Assembly (NCBI RefSeq): GCF_001618175.1
Contig: NZ_LPXN01000001.1
Span: forward strand, 121,613 to 185,612
DNA length: 64,000 bases
Direction: 5' to 3'
Source: Oceanibaculum pacificum
Lineage (GTDB): Bacteria; Pseudomonadota; Alphaproteobacteria; Oceanibaculales; Oceanibaculaceae
A program made the translations under genes and the position numbers. The first letter of the stretch is position 1, and each line of letters begins with the position of its first letter. Shown in pieces: positions 31,949 through 41,434 of this stretch. The notes beneath the pieces are model-generated. The model was not told where the DNA came from. It searched no databases and worked only from the letters and a program-made list of their open reading frames with translations.

Positions 31949-32021
31949 CGGGGGGAAGCTTTCTGGAAACGGCATGGCCGGCGGAATCGTCGATTCTGGT
32001 CTGGACCGAGGAGCGGGCCGC

Positions 32022-32052
32022 ATTATAACGAAGCCGTTCTCCGGCGGGTCAA
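32022..32052 (-). promoter_or_regulatory. Candidate promoter of the SH3-like protein gene
   Basis: Minus-strand TTGACC-N19-TATAAT. Both hexamers are good, but the 19-base spacing is longer than optimal. Confidence 0.45.
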
Positions 32053-32159
32053 GAAAAGCGCCGCAGGCATATCCGCGCCATAGCAGGTGCCGCGCGAGCG
32101 GCGCTCATGCTAGGGTCGGGGAAATCGTCGGAAGGTCCGAACAGGGACGGAAAGAAAGC

Positions 32160-33152
32160 ATGCCGACCAGCGTCAAGAAGCCGATTGTCGTCGTCACCCG
32201 CAAGCTGCCGGACGCCATTGAAACCCGGATGATGGAGTTGTTCGACGCACGGCTGAACCTGGACGACCGGCCGATGAGCCCGGCCGAGCTGATCGAGGCG
32301 GTGAAGGTGGCCGAGGTGCTGGTGCCGACTGTCACCGACCGTGTCGATGCGCGGATCATGGCGCAGGCCGGCCCGCAGCTCCGTCTTATCGCCTCCTTCG
32401 GCACCGGCGTCGATCATATCGATCTCGCAACGGCCCGCCAGCGCGGGGTGACGGTCACCAACACGCCAGGCGTGCTGACCGAGGATACCGCCGACATGAC
32501 GATGGCGCTGATCCTCGCCGTTTCCCGCCGGCTGACCGAGGGCGAGCGGCTGGTGCGCGCCGGTAGCTGGGAAGGCTGGGGTCCGACGCTGATGCTGGGC
32601 CATCGCATCTGGGGCAAGCGGCTGGGCATTATCGGCATGGGGCGCATCGGCCAGGCGGTCGCCCGGCGGGCGCGCGGCTTCGGCCTGTCGATCCATTATC
32701 ACAACCGCCGCCGTGTCCATCCCGACATCGAGAACGAGCTGGAGGCGACCTATTGGGACAGCCTGGACCAGATGCTGGCCCGCATGGACGTGATCTCGAT
32801 CAACTGCCCGCACACGCCGGCGACCTACCATCTGCTGTCCTCGCGCCGGCTGAAGCTGCTGCGGCCGACCAGCATTGTGGTCAACACCTCGCGCGGCGAG
32901 GTGATCGACGAGAACGCGCTGGCGAAGTCGCTGGCCGGCCGCGAGCTAGCCGGGGCTGGCCTCGACGTATTCGAGCATGAGCCGGCGGTGAACCCGAAGT
33001 TGCTGGAGCTGGATAATGTGGTGCTGATGCCGCATATGGGCTCGGCCACCATCGAGGGCCGCATCGATATGGGCGAGAAGGTCATCATCAACATCAAGAC
33101 CTTCGTCGACGGCCACACCCCGCCAGACCGGGTGCTGGAGCAGATGTTCTAA
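32160..33152 (+). CDS. D-2-hydroxyacid dehydrogenase (glyoxylate/hydroxypyruvate reductase type)
   Basis: 330 residues. NAD(P)-binding 'LGIIGMGRIGQAVARRARGFG', catalytic Arg in 'VVNTSRGEVIDE', Glu in 'GLDVFEHEP' and His in 'LMPHMGSATIEGR' complete the dehydrogenase triad. It probably reduces glyoxylate or hydroxypyruvate, or oxidises D-glycerate. The start was chosen at the ATG preceded by GGGACGGAAAG. The long open frame upstream is antisense to the SH3 gene and not used. Confidence 0.9.
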   Translation: MPTSVKKPIVVVTRKLPDAIETRMMELFDARLNLDDRPMSPAELIEAVKVAEVLVPTVTDRVDARIMAQAGPQLRLIASFGTGVDHIDLATARQRGVTVTNTPGVLTEDTADMTMALILAVSRRLTEGERLVRAGSWEGWGPTLMLGHRIWGKRLGIIGMGRIGQAVARRARGFGLSIHYHNRRRVHPDIENELEATYWDSLDQMLARMDVISINCPHTPATYHLLSSRRLKLLRPTSIVVNTSRGEVIDENALAKSLAGRELAGAGLDVFEHEPAVNPKLLELDNVVLMPHMGSATIEGRIDMGEKVIINIKTFVDGHTPPDRVLEQMF

Positions 33153-33475
33153 GACCCGGGGGCCTCCGGGTCGACCGCATCGGCTATCCGGTTCTTCATC
33201 CGGCGCGGCGCCAGCTTCATCACCAGGATGAAGCCGGACAGCAGGAAGCACAGGCCGTTGGACAGCATCAGCGGCCATTGCCCCAGAATCGCGCCATAGC
33301 CGAGCCAGAGGGCGAAGCCCAGCACGGTGATGACATACATCGGCAGCGACAGATCGGCGGTCTGGCGCGTCTTGATGATCTTCCAGGCCTGCGGCGCGAA
33401 GCTGGTGGTGGAGCAGATCGCGGCGGCGAAGCCGATGGCGGTGGGGATGTCGATGGCGGCGATGTCGATGGGCAT
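33149..33475 (-). CDS. SemiSWEET/MtN3-type transporter
   Basis: 108 residues with three hydrophobic segments and the PQ-loop hallmark 'TSFAPQAWKIIKTRQTADLSLPMYVI'. Half-size SWEET proteins dimerise to form a sugar facilitator. The C-terminal 20 or so residues are charged. The chosen ATG sits directly before the first membrane segment; the longer frame adds a basic, non-homologous leader. It overlaps the end of the dehydrogenase gene by 4 bases. Confidence 0.85.
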   Translation of the reverse strand: MPIDIAAIDIPTAIGFAAAICSTTSFAPQAWKIIKTRQTADLSLPMYVITVLGFALWLGYGAILGQWPLMLSNGLCFLLSGFILVMKLAPRRMKNRIADAVDPEAPGS

Positions 33476-33546
33476 GAGCCAGTAACGCCGCCGACGCCGC
33501 ATTGTTTCCAGGACAAGAAGCGGATAGCGAGCGGCAGGCGCATAGG

Positions 33547-33566
33547 ATTGAATGCTGGCATTCAAT
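33547..33566. promoter_or_regulatory. 20-bp perfect palindrome before the DMT transporter gene
   Basis: ATTGAATGCTGGCATTCAAT has 9-bp arms and a 2-bp centre, ending 13 bases before the start at 33580. It has the size and symmetry of a dimeric repressor operator controlling the EamA gene or the divergent SemiSWEET gene. Confidence 0.55.
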
Positions 33567-33579
33567 GGAGAAAGCCACC

Positions 33580-34527
33580 ATGCGCACATCCCACTCGCCC
33601 GACCCCGCCCCACTGATGGGGCCGGTGGAATGGCTGCTGCTGTTCACCCTGTCGGTGCTGTGGGGCGGCTCCTTCCTGTTCGCGAAGATGGCGGTGACGC
33701 ATGTGCCGCCGCTGGTGGTGGTGTGGGCACGGGTGCTGATCGCCGCGTCGCTGCTGCTGGCGCTGCTGCCGGCCTTCGGCGTGAAGCTGCCGCGCGACGG
33801 GCGGTTCTGGCGCGATGTCGCGATCATGGGGGTGCTGAACAACGTCATCCCCTTCGCGCTGATCTTCTGGGGCCAGGTGCATATCGGCGCCGGCCTCGCC
33901 TCGATCCTGAACGCCACCGTGCCGTTCTTCACCGTGCTGCTGGCGCATCTGCTGACCGGGGACGAGCGGTTGAGCGGCGGCAAGCTGGTTGGCCTCGCCA
34001 TCGGCATCGCCGGGGTCACGGCGATGATCGGCCCGGACGCGCTGGAGGGCCTTGGCGGGGCGACGCTGGCGCAGTTCGCCATCTTGGGCGCGGCCCTGTC
34101 CTACGGGTTCGCCAACATCTTCGGCCGGCGCTTCAAGGCCCGCCCGCCGATGGCGCTGGCGGCCGGCCAGCTCTCCATGTCGACGCTGATCCTCACCCCG
34201 GTGATCCTGGCGACCCAAGTTCCGTGGGGGTTCCTGGGCGCGCTGGCCATGCCGCCGATGCAGGCGGTTGGTGCGATCCTGGCGCTGGCGGTGCTAAGCA
34301 CGGCGCTGGCCTATGTCATCTTCTTCCGGATTCTCGGCAAGGCGGGGGCGACCAACATCGCGCTGGTCACCTTCCTGGTGCCGGCCAGCGGTGTGCTACT
34401 CGGCGCGCTGGTGCTGGGCGAGCGGCTGGAAGCCCGGCAGCTGCTGGGCCTCGCCGCCATCCTCTGCGGCCTGGCGGCGATAGACGGGCGGTTGCTGCGC
34501 CGGCTGGGGCTTACGCGACCTGCCTGA
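33580..34527 (+). CDS. EamA/DMT family transporter
   Basis: 315 residues with ten hydrophobic segments in two EamA repeats: 'LLLFTLSVLWGGSFLFAKMAV' starts the first and 'QFAILGAALSYGFANIFGRRFK' the second. It is an inner-membrane exporter of small metabolites, often amino acids; the substrate is unknown. The start at 33580 has an ATGGAGAAAG ribosome site; an ATG at 33565 lies inside the palindrome. It overlaps the convergent moeB gene by 17 bases. Confidence 0.87.
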   Translation: MRTSHSPDPAPLMGPVEWLLLFTLSVLWGGSFLFAKMAVTHVPPLVVVWARVLIAASLLLALLPAFGVKLPRDGRFWRDVAIMGVLNNVIPFALIFWGQVHIGAGLASILNATVPFFTVLLAHLLTGDERLSGGKLVGLAIGIAGVTAMIGPDALEGLGGATLAQFAILGAALSYGFANIFGRRFKARPPMALAAGQLSMSTLILTPVILATQVPWGFLGALAMPPMQAVGAILALAVLSTALAYVIFFRILGKAGATNIALVTFLVPASGVLLGALVLGERLEARQLLGLAAILCGLAAIDGRLLRRLGLTRPA

Positions 34528-35290
34528 TGCTGGGCTGGCTGCCGCAGAGCGGGCAATCCGGGTCTTTCGGCACCTTCACGCTCTGGAACCGGCTGGTCAG
34601 CGCGTCGTACAGCATCAGCCGGCCGGCCAGGCTATCGCCCAGGCCCAGTATTTCCTTCAGGATCTCGGTCGCCTGCAGCGTGCCGACGACGCCGGCGACC
34701 GCGCCCAATATGCCGGCCTGGGAGCAGCGCGGGATCATGTCGGCCGGCGGCTTCTCCGGGAACAGGCAGCGATAGCAGGGATTGCCCGGCTGATGCGCCT
34801 TGAACACCGAGATTTGCCCCTCGAAGCGCAGCAGCGCGCCGGAAACCAGGGTCTTGCCGGCGAAATAGCAGGCATCGTTCAGCAGATAGCGGCAGTCGAA
34901 ATTATCCGAGCCATCGGCCACCACATCATATTGTGCGACCAGACCGGCGACGTTTTCCGCCGTCAGCATCTCGCGATGGGCGACGATCTTGATGCCCGGG
35001 TTCAGCGCCGTCACCGTGTCGATCGCGCTGTCCACCTTCAGGCGGCCCAGATCGGCGGTGCCGTGGATGATCTGGCGTTGCAGGTTCGACAGCTCGACCT
35101 CGTCATAATCGACGATGCCCAGCGTGCCGATTCCCGCCGCCGCCAGATACATCAGCATCGGCGCGCCAAGCCCGCCGGCGCCGACCACCAGCACCTTCGC
35201 GTCGAGCAGCTTTTCCTGCCCCTCCTCGCCGACCTCGTCGAGGATCAGGTGGCGGGCATAGCGGTGGAATTGCTGCTCGTCGAGTTCCAT
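34511..35290 (-). CDS. moeB: MoeB/ThiF-family adenylyltransferase
   Basis: 259 residues, E1-like. ATP-binding 'VLVVGAGGLGAPMLMYLAAAGIGTLGIVDYDEVELSNLQRQ', 'DVVADGSDNFDCRYLLND' and two zinc CxxC pairs ('CYRC' and 'CPLC'). It adenylates the C-terminal glycine of MoaD in molybdopterin synthesis, or ThiS in thiamine synthesis; MoeB is the better fit by length. No other cofactor genes are nearby. It lies downstream of grpE (19 bases). Confidence 0.9.
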   Translation of the reverse strand: MELDEQQFHRYARHLILDEVGEEGQEKLLDAKVLVVGAGGLGAPMLMYLAAAGIGTLGIVDYDEVELSNLQRQIIHGTADLGRLKVDSAIDTVTALNPGIKIVAHREMLTAENVAGLVAQYDVVADGSDNFDCRYLLNDACYFAGKTLVSGALLRFEGQISVFKAHQPGNPCYRCLFPEKPPADMIPRCSQAGILGAVAGVVGTLQATEILKEILGLGDSLAGRLMLYDALTSRFQSVKVPKDPDCPLCGSQPSIRQVA

Positions 35291-35309
35291 GGGCTCAGGC
35301 CCCCTGGCC

Positions 35310-35963
35310 TTACGCTGAAGTATCGACCCGCTGCGGCTTCGCCGTCGACTCGCCCTTGGCGACGCCGACCATGGCGGGACGCAGCAGCCGTTCGTGGATG
35401 ATATAGCCCGGCTGCAGCACCTGCACGACGGAGCCGGCGGGATGGCCGGTATTCTCCAGCTCGAACATCGCCTGGTGCTGGTTATAGTCGAACGGCTCGC
35501 CCGCGGCCGGGGAGATGCGCTGCACGCCGTGCTTCTCCAAGGCGGAGAGCAGGGACCGTTCGGTCATCTCCACGCCTTCGACCAGCGCCTTCACCGCTTC
35601 GTTGTCGGCCGCCGATTCCGGCACGCTTTCCAGCGCCCGGCGCAGATTGTCGGCCACGGTCACCATGTCCTTGGCGAAATTGGACTGGCCGAACTTGCGG
35701 TCCTGCTCGCGGTCGCGCTCGAAGCGCTTGCGGGCATTGTCCAGCTCGGCCACGGTGCGCAGGAGCTGGTCGCGGGTGCTGGCCAGCTCCTGGGCGAGCT
35801 GTTCGGCGCGGTCCGGCTCGGCCTCCTTGGCGGCGTCCTGGGCCGCCTTGGCTTCCTGGTCGCTGGCCTCGGCCTCGGCGATCTCCGCATCGGTCAGGTC
35901 GGCGATGTCGGCCTCGTCCTGCTGATGAGCCTGGGTCTCGTCGTGCTGCTTGTTCTGGGTCAT
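35310..35963 (-). CDS. grpE: GrpE nucleotide exchange factor
   Basis: 217 residues: an acidic, Ala/Glu-rich N-terminal coiled coil (about 20-85), 'ELDNARKRFERDREQDRKFGQSNFAKDMVTVADNLRRALE' and the C-terminal beta domain 'VVQVLQPGYIIHERLLRPAMVGVA'. It releases ADP from DnaK. The start was set at 'MTQNKQHDET'. It lies downstream of hrcA on the same strand with 28 bases between, the common hrcA-grpE arrangement; dnaK and dnaJ are not in the window. Confidence 0.95.
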   Translation of the reverse strand: MTQNKQHDETQAHQQDEADIADLTDAEIAEAEASDQEAKAAQDAAKEAEPDRAEQLAQELASTRDQLLRTVAELDNARKRFERDREQDRKFGQSNFAKDMVTVADNLRRALESVPESAADNEAVKALVEGVEMTERSLLSALEKHGVQRISPAAGEPFDYNQHQAMFELENTGHPAGSVVQVLQPGYIIHERLLRPAMVGVAKGESTAKPQRVDTSA

Positions 35964-35991
35964 GGCTTCTTCTGGTTTCCGTCTTCTCAAA

Positions 35992-37026
35992 TCAACCGAT
36001 CATCCGCCCGATGATCTTGGCCGTGTAATCGACCATCGGGATGATCCGCGCATAGTTCATCCGGGAGGGTCCGATGACGCCGATGGCGCCCAGCACCTGT
36101 TCCCGGCTGTTGGCGTAGGGCGCGACGATCATCGAACAGCCGGCAAGGCCGAACAGCTCGTTCTCCGCGCCGATGAAGATCTGCACGCCCTCGCCCTTGT
36201 TGGTCGCCTCCAGCAGCCGGACCAGGCTTTCCTTGGTTTCCAGCGTCTGGAACAGGGTGCGGATGCGCTCCAGATCCTCCAGTGCCGTCACATCCTCCAG
36301 CAGCCGGGACTGCCCGCGGACGATGAGATAGCCCGAACCGTCGCCGGCCGTCCAGTTCGCCAGGCCGGCCTCGACAACTTTCTGGGTCAGCGCGTCGAGC
36401 TGGGCGCGCTGCTGCACCAGCTCCTGCTGGATGAAGCTGCGGGCCTCCTCCACCGTGCGGCCGTTGAGCCGCGCATTCATGTAGTTGCTGGCCTCCATCA
36501 GGGCGGAGGGCGGCATGCCGGGCGGCAGGTCGATCACCCGGTTCTCCACCATGCCATTGTCGGAAACCATGACGACCAGCGAACGGTCCGGCGCCAGGCT
36601 AACGAATTCCATGTGCTTCAGGCGCTGGTCCAGCTTGGGCGCCATCACCAGCCCGGCGCAGTTGGCCAGGCCGGAGAGGGTGGTGGTCGCCTGGTCCAGC
36701 ACATCGCCGAAGGAGCGGCCGACGGCGGCGCATTTCGCCTCGATGGCGCTGCGTTCGCCCTCGTTCAGCCGGCCGACTTCCAGCAGCCCGTTCACGAACA
36801 TGCGCAGTCCGGCATCGGTCGGCAGGCGGCCGGCAGAGGTATGGGGCGCGAAGAGCAGCCCGGCTTCCTCCAGATCGGCCATCACATTGCGGATGGTGGC
36901 CGGCGACAGCGACATATCGAGACGCCGCGACAGCGTGCGCGAGCCGACCGGCTCCCCCGTCTCCATATAGGCGTCGACGATGTGCCGGAAAATCTCGCGT
37001 GATCTTTCGTTCAGCTGGCTGATCAT
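35992..37026 (-). CDS. hrcA: Heat-inducible transcription repressor HrcA
   Basis: 344 residues. The N-terminal winged helix has '[26 protein letters not shown]' and '[31 protein letters not shown]'; the C-terminal sensing domain has '[22 protein letters not shown]' and '[22 protein letters not shown]'. It represses groESL/dnaK-type genes through CIRCE. No CIRCE inverted repeat is visible in the 188 bases upstream, so this copy is probably not autoregulated by that route. Divergent from rph. Confidence 0.95.
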   Translation of the reverse strand: MISQLNERSREIFRHIVDAYMETGEPVGSRTLSRRLDMSLSPATIRNVMADLEEAGLLFAPHTSAGRLPTDAGLRMFVNGLLEVGRLNEGERSAIEAKCAAVGRSFGDVLDQATTTLSGLANCAGLVMAPKLDQRLKHMEFVSLAPDRSLVVMVSDNGMVENRVIDLPPGMPPSALMEASNYMNARLNGRTVEEARSFIQQELVQQRAQLDALTQKVVEAGLANWTAGDGSGYLIVRGQSRLLEDVTALEDLERIRTLFQTLETKESLVRLLEATNKGEGVQIFIGAENELFGLAGCSMIVAPYANSREQVLGAIGVIGPSRMNYARIIPMVDYTAKIIGRMIG

Positions 37027-37214
37027 CAAATTGGGTGCAGGGCTGGAAAATCCGAACAAATCCGCTGGCTTCCGCTAATGGTCAGGGCCACCCGAATCTA
37101 GGTACGCGGGGGTGGGGCGTCAATGCGTCCTCGGCGGATGGCGCGTCGGGCTGGACGGGCAGGCGCTCAAGCGGTAGCTTCCGCCGCCATGATCCAGAAA
37201 AATCGGAGGTAAGG

Positions 37215-37931
37215 ATGCGACCGTCAGGCCGTGCGCTCGACCAGATGCGCGCCGTCACCCTGGAGCCGGGTGCGTGCAAATATGCCGAGGGGTCCTGCCT
37301 CGTTAAATTCGGCGATACCCATGTGCTGTGCAGCGCCTCGGTCGAGGACCGGGTGCCGCCTTTCATGCGCAACTCCGGCAAGGGCTGGGTGACGGCGGAA
37401 TACGGCATGCTGCCGCGCTCGACCCACACCCGCACCGACCGCGAGGCCGCCAAGGGCAAGCAGAGCGGCCGCACGCAGGAAATCCAGCGCCTGATCGGCC
37501 GCTCGCTGCGCGCCATCACTCAGACCGGGAAGATGGGCGAGATCACCATCAAGATCGATTGCGACGTGTTGCAGGCCGACGGCGGCACCCGCACCGCCGC
37601 GATCACCGGGTCCTATGTGGCGCTGTATCAGGCATTCCAGCATCTGAAGCGGCTGAACATGATCAAGGAAATCCCGCTCAGCGATTCGGTCGCGGCGATC
37701 TCCTGCGGCATCTATAAGGGCCAGCCGGTGCTCGATCTGGATTATCCGGAGGATTCCGATTGCGACGCCGACGCCAATTTCGTGCTGACCGGCATGGGCG
37801 GCATCGTCGAGGTGCAGGGCACCGCCGAGGGCGCGCCGTTCAGTCAGGCGCAGCTTTCCGAGCTGCTGGCGCTGGCCAATAAGGGCATCGGCGAGCTGGC
37901 GGTGCTGCAGCGGCAGGCGCTGGGGCTGTAA
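37215..37931 (+). CDS. rph: Ribonuclease PH
   Basis: 238 residues: '[39 protein letters not shown]', '[33 protein letters not shown]' and '[19 protein letters not shown]'. It trims tRNA 3' ends by phosphorolysis. The ATG follows a GGAGG site; upstream in-frame codons lack homology. It is the first gene of an rph-rdgB-hemW run, 3 bases before rdgB. Confidence 0.96.
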   Translation: MRPSGRALDQMRAVTLEPGACKYAEGSCLVKFGDTHVLCSASVEDRVPPFMRNSGKGWVTAEYGMLPRSTHTRTDREAAKGKQSGRTQEIQRLIGRSLRAITQTGKMGEITIKIDCDVLQADGGTRTAAITGSYVALYQAFQHLKRLNMIKEIPLSDSVAAISCGIYKGQPVLDLDYPEDSDCDADANFVLTGMGGIVEVQGTAEGAPFSQAQLSELLALANKGIGELAVLQRQALGL

Positions 37932-37934
37932 GCC

Positions 37935-38534
37935 ATGGCGCGTCGTTTCACCGAGGGAAAGCTGGTCATCGCCAGTCACAATCCCGGCAAGGTGCGCGAG
38001 ATCGGCGAGCTGTTGACGCCTTTCGCCGTCGCGGTGGTGTCGGCCGGCGATCTCGGCATTTCTGAGCCGGAGGAAACCGGCCTGACCTTCCTGGCCAATG
38101 CCGAGCTGAAGGCCCGGCATTCGGCCGAGGCCGCCGGCCTGCCGGCGCTGGCCGACGATTCCGGCCTGGCGGTAGCGGCGCTGAACGGCGATCCCGGCAT
38201 CTATTCCGCCCGCTGGGCCGGCCCGTCGAAGGATTTCCAGATGGCCATGCACAAGGTCGAGGACGGGCTGTCGGGCAAGACGGACCGCAGCGCCAGCTTC
38301 ATCTGCGCTTTGGCGCTGGCCTGGCCGGACGGCCATGTCGAGACCTTCGAGGGCACGGTGGACGGCACGCTGGTCTGGCCGCCGCGCGGGGAAAAGGGCT
38401 TCGGCTACGATGCCATGTTCCAGCCGGCCGGGCAGAGCCTGACCTATGGCGAGATCGAGCCGGCCGACAAGCACGCCACCAGCCACCGCGCCGCAGCCTT
38501 CGCCAAGCTGGTCGATCGCTGCTTCAAGGGCTGA
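37935..38534 (+). CDS. rdgB: RdgB/HAM1 family XTP/dITP diphosphatase
   Basis: 199 residues: '[17 protein letters not shown]', '[38 protein letters not shown]' and '[12 protein letters not shown]'. It hydrolyses inosine and xanthosine triphosphates to keep them out of DNA and RNA. It sits between rph and hemW with gaps of 3 bases on each side, one operon. Confidence 0.95.
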   Translation: MARRFTEGKLVIASHNPGKVREIGELLTPFAVAVVSAGDLGISEPEETGLTFLANAELKARHSAEAAGLPALADDSGLAVAALNGDPGIYSARWAGPSKDFQMAMHKVEDGLSGKTDRSASFICALALAWPDGHVETFEGTVDGTLVWPPRGEKGFGYDAMFQPAGQSLTYGEIEPADKHATSHRAAAFAKLVDRCFKG

Positions 38535-38537
38535 CCC

Positions 38538-39695
38538 ATGGCCGGGCCGGACACGCTGGCGGTCTATGTGCACTGGCCGTTCTGCCTGTCGAAATGCCCG
38601 TACTGCGACTTCAACAGCCATGTCGCGGCCGGCATCGACCATGCCCGCTGGCGCGCCGCCCTGCTGCGCGAGATCGATCATTACGCCGACCGCACGCCGG
38701 GACGCCTCGTCATCTCCATCTTCTTCGGCGGCGGCACGCCCTCGCTGATGGAGCCGGCGACAACGGCGGCGGTGATCGAGCATATCGGCCGGCGCTGGAG
38801 GCTGGATGAGGGCGTCGAGATCACGCTGGAAGCCAATCCCACCTCTGTCGAATCGGCGCGCCTGGCCGGGTTTCGCGATGCCGGAGTGAATCGCGTGTCG
38901 CTCGGCGTGCAGGCGCTGAACGATGCCGACCTGAAATTCCTCGGCCGCGAGCATTCGGCGCGCGACGCGCTGGCGGCGGTCGATCTGGCGGGGCGGCTGT
39001 TCAATCGTTTCAGTTTCGATCTGATCTATGCGCGACCGGGCCAGACGGTGGAGGGCTGGGTGGCGGAGATGCGCCAGGCGCTGTCTCATGCCGTCGGGCA
39101 TCTATCGGTCTATCAATTGACCATCGAGGAGGGCACGCCCTTCTATGCCCGCCATGCGCGCGGCGAGTTCCGGATTCCCGACGAGGACACCGCCGCCGCG
39201 CTTTACGAGGCGACGCAAGCGGTTCTGGGCGAGGCGGGGTTGCCGGCCTACGAGATTTCCAACCATGCCAGGCCGGGCGAGGAATCGCGGCACAATCTGG
39301 CCTATTGGCGCTATGGCGACTATGCCGGCATCGGCCCCGGCGCGCATGGCCGATTGACTATCGGCGGCGAGAAGCGGGCGACCCGCCAGCACCGCGCGCC
39401 TGCCATCTGGCTGGAGCGGGTCGAGCGCGATGGCCACGCCACGCAGGCCGAGCTGCCGGTGATCCTGGAAGAGCGCCTGACCGAGATGCTGATGATGGGC
39501 CTGCGCACCGCGGAAGGCGTGCCGGCTGAGCGCTTCCGGCGGGAGACCGGCCTGGAGATGCGCGCCGCTCTGGATGCCGGCCGTCTTGCGCGCCTGGTTG
39601 AGGGCGGCTTCCTCGTCGCCGACGAAGCTGGCCTGCGCGCCACGCCCGAGGGCCGCCAGCGGCTGAACGCCGTGCTGCCGGCCCTGCTGGGATAG
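38538..39695 (+). CDS. hemW: Radical SAM heme chaperone HemW
   Basis: 385-residue radical SAM protein. The cluster motif is 'CLSKCPYCDF' (CxxxCxxC), and 'IFFGGGTPSL', 'VSLGVQALND' and the C-terminal HemN-like domain ('LTEMLMMGLRTAEGV') follow. Formerly called a coproporphyrinogen III oxidase homologue, this branch binds heme and delivers it to respiratory enzymes. It is the last gene of the rph operon and convergent with cysK. Confidence 0.93.
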   Translation: MAGPDTLAVYVHWPFCLSKCPYCDFNSHVAAGIDHARWRAALLREIDHYADRTPGRLVISIFFGGGTPSLMEPATTAAVIEHIGRRWRLDEGVEITLEANPTSVESARLAGFRDAGVNRVSLGVQALNDADLKFLGREHSARDALAAVDLAGRLFNRFSFDLIYARPGQTVEGWVAEMRQALSHAVGHLSVYQLTIEEGTPFYARHARGEFRIPDEDTAAALYEATQAVLGEAGLPAYEISNHARPGEESRHNLAYWRYGDYAGIGPGAHGRLTIGGEKRATRQHRAPAIWLERVERDGHATQAELPVILEERLTEMLMMGLRTAEGVPAERFRRETGLEMRAALDAGRLARLVEGGFLVADEAGLRATPEGRQRLNAVLPALLG

Positions 39696-39701
39696 GCCGC
39701 C

Positions 39702-40660
<959 letters not shown>

Positions 40661-40661
<1 letters not shown>

Positions 40662-40713
40662 AATACGCTCCCGATGTGTATTATTTGGCGAAATACGATG
40701 CTGATGCGTATTT
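40661..40713 (-). promoter_or_regulatory. Tandem operator and promoter of cysK
   Basis: Two inverted repeats of form AATAC-N11-GTATT lie at 40662-40682 and 40692-40712, exactly 30 bp apart; outer bases extend the arms to TAATAC/GTATTA and AAATACG/CGTATTT. They share the asymmetric core AATACG..GATG.GTATT. A -35-like TTGTCA (minus strand, 40732-40737) lies 18 bases before AAATAC, so one copy covers the -10 and the other the start codon. The Rrf2 regulator at 30953-31411 is a plausible ligand. Confidence 0.65.
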
Positions 40714-40742
40714 GAGCAGAGTTTGGCCCGCTGACAAGAGGC

Positions 40743-40779
40743 AAAAGAAAACCCCGCCCAGCCTGACGGCGGGACGGGG
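40743..40779 (-). terminator. Terminator downstream of the DUF3501 gene
   Basis: On the minus strand CCCCG-T-CCC pairs with GGG-CGGGG, followed by TTTTCTTTT. It separates the Fe-S/DUF3501 pair from cysK. Confidence 0.75.
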
Positions 40780-40809
40780 AGTCTTGGGGCGTCGCTTCTT
40801 CTTATCGGG

Positions 40810-41406
40810 TCAGTCGAAATCCTGCGCCAGCGAGTCGCGCATGGCGGCGGGCAGGACGGACATGTGCGGATATTCCGGGTGGCTGAAGCCGACGATCACC
40901 TCGGTTTCCGGCTTGCGGAAGGCGGCGATCTGCGCCTCGGTAAACGGGAAGTGCACGAACTGCACGGAGGATGCCTTGCCATCGGCCGTTGTGCGGTCGA
41001 CATCGTCCTCGGCCACGCCCTTCACGGTCTCGCCCGCAACCTTGACGAACATCTGATGCTCGATGCCGCCCAGCTTGCCCAGGATGCGGCGACGGCGATA
41101 TTCGTCGTCGATCTCGAACATCACCGTGGCGACCAGCTCCTTGCCCTGCGGGATCAGCGGGTTGTAGGCGCTCAGCTCATCCTCGATCTGCGCGTCGCCG
41201 CCCTTCTCGATGTAGAGCATCTCCTGAACCTGGCTCAGCATCGTCTCGAAATTCTCGAAATAGAAGGTGGCGTGCGGGCCGACCTCGATGCGGCGGTTCT
41301 TCTTCAGCGCGACCACGGCGCGGCGGCGGTCGGCGCGGATCTTTACATAATCAGGCAGCGGCAGGATATCCGCGTGCGTGATCTGCTTGGCTGCAGCAGG
41401 CATCAT
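40810..41406 (-). CDS. DUF3501 family protein
   Basis: 198 residues. The family core is '[61 protein letters not shown]', followed by '[26 protein letters not shown]'. It is found across proteobacteria next to a rubrerythrin and an HdrB-like Fe-S protein, so a role in peroxide or iron stress is likely; the biochemical activity is unknown. GGAGGT lies just before the two adjacent ATGs. It follows the Fe-S protein gene by 28 bases. Confidence 0.85.
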   Translation of the reverse strand: MMPAAAKQITHADILPLPDYVKIRADRRRAVVALKKNRRIEVGPHATFYFENFETMLSQVQEMLYIEKGGDAQIEDELSAYNPLIPQGKELVATVMFEIDDEYRRRRILGKLGGIEHQMFVKVAGETVKGVAEDDVDRTTADGKASSVQFVHFPFTEAQIAAFRKPETEVIVGFSHPEYPHMSVLPAAMRDSLAQDFD

Positions 41407-41434
41407 GGGACCTCCGGTGGGTTTTGCGGCCGGC

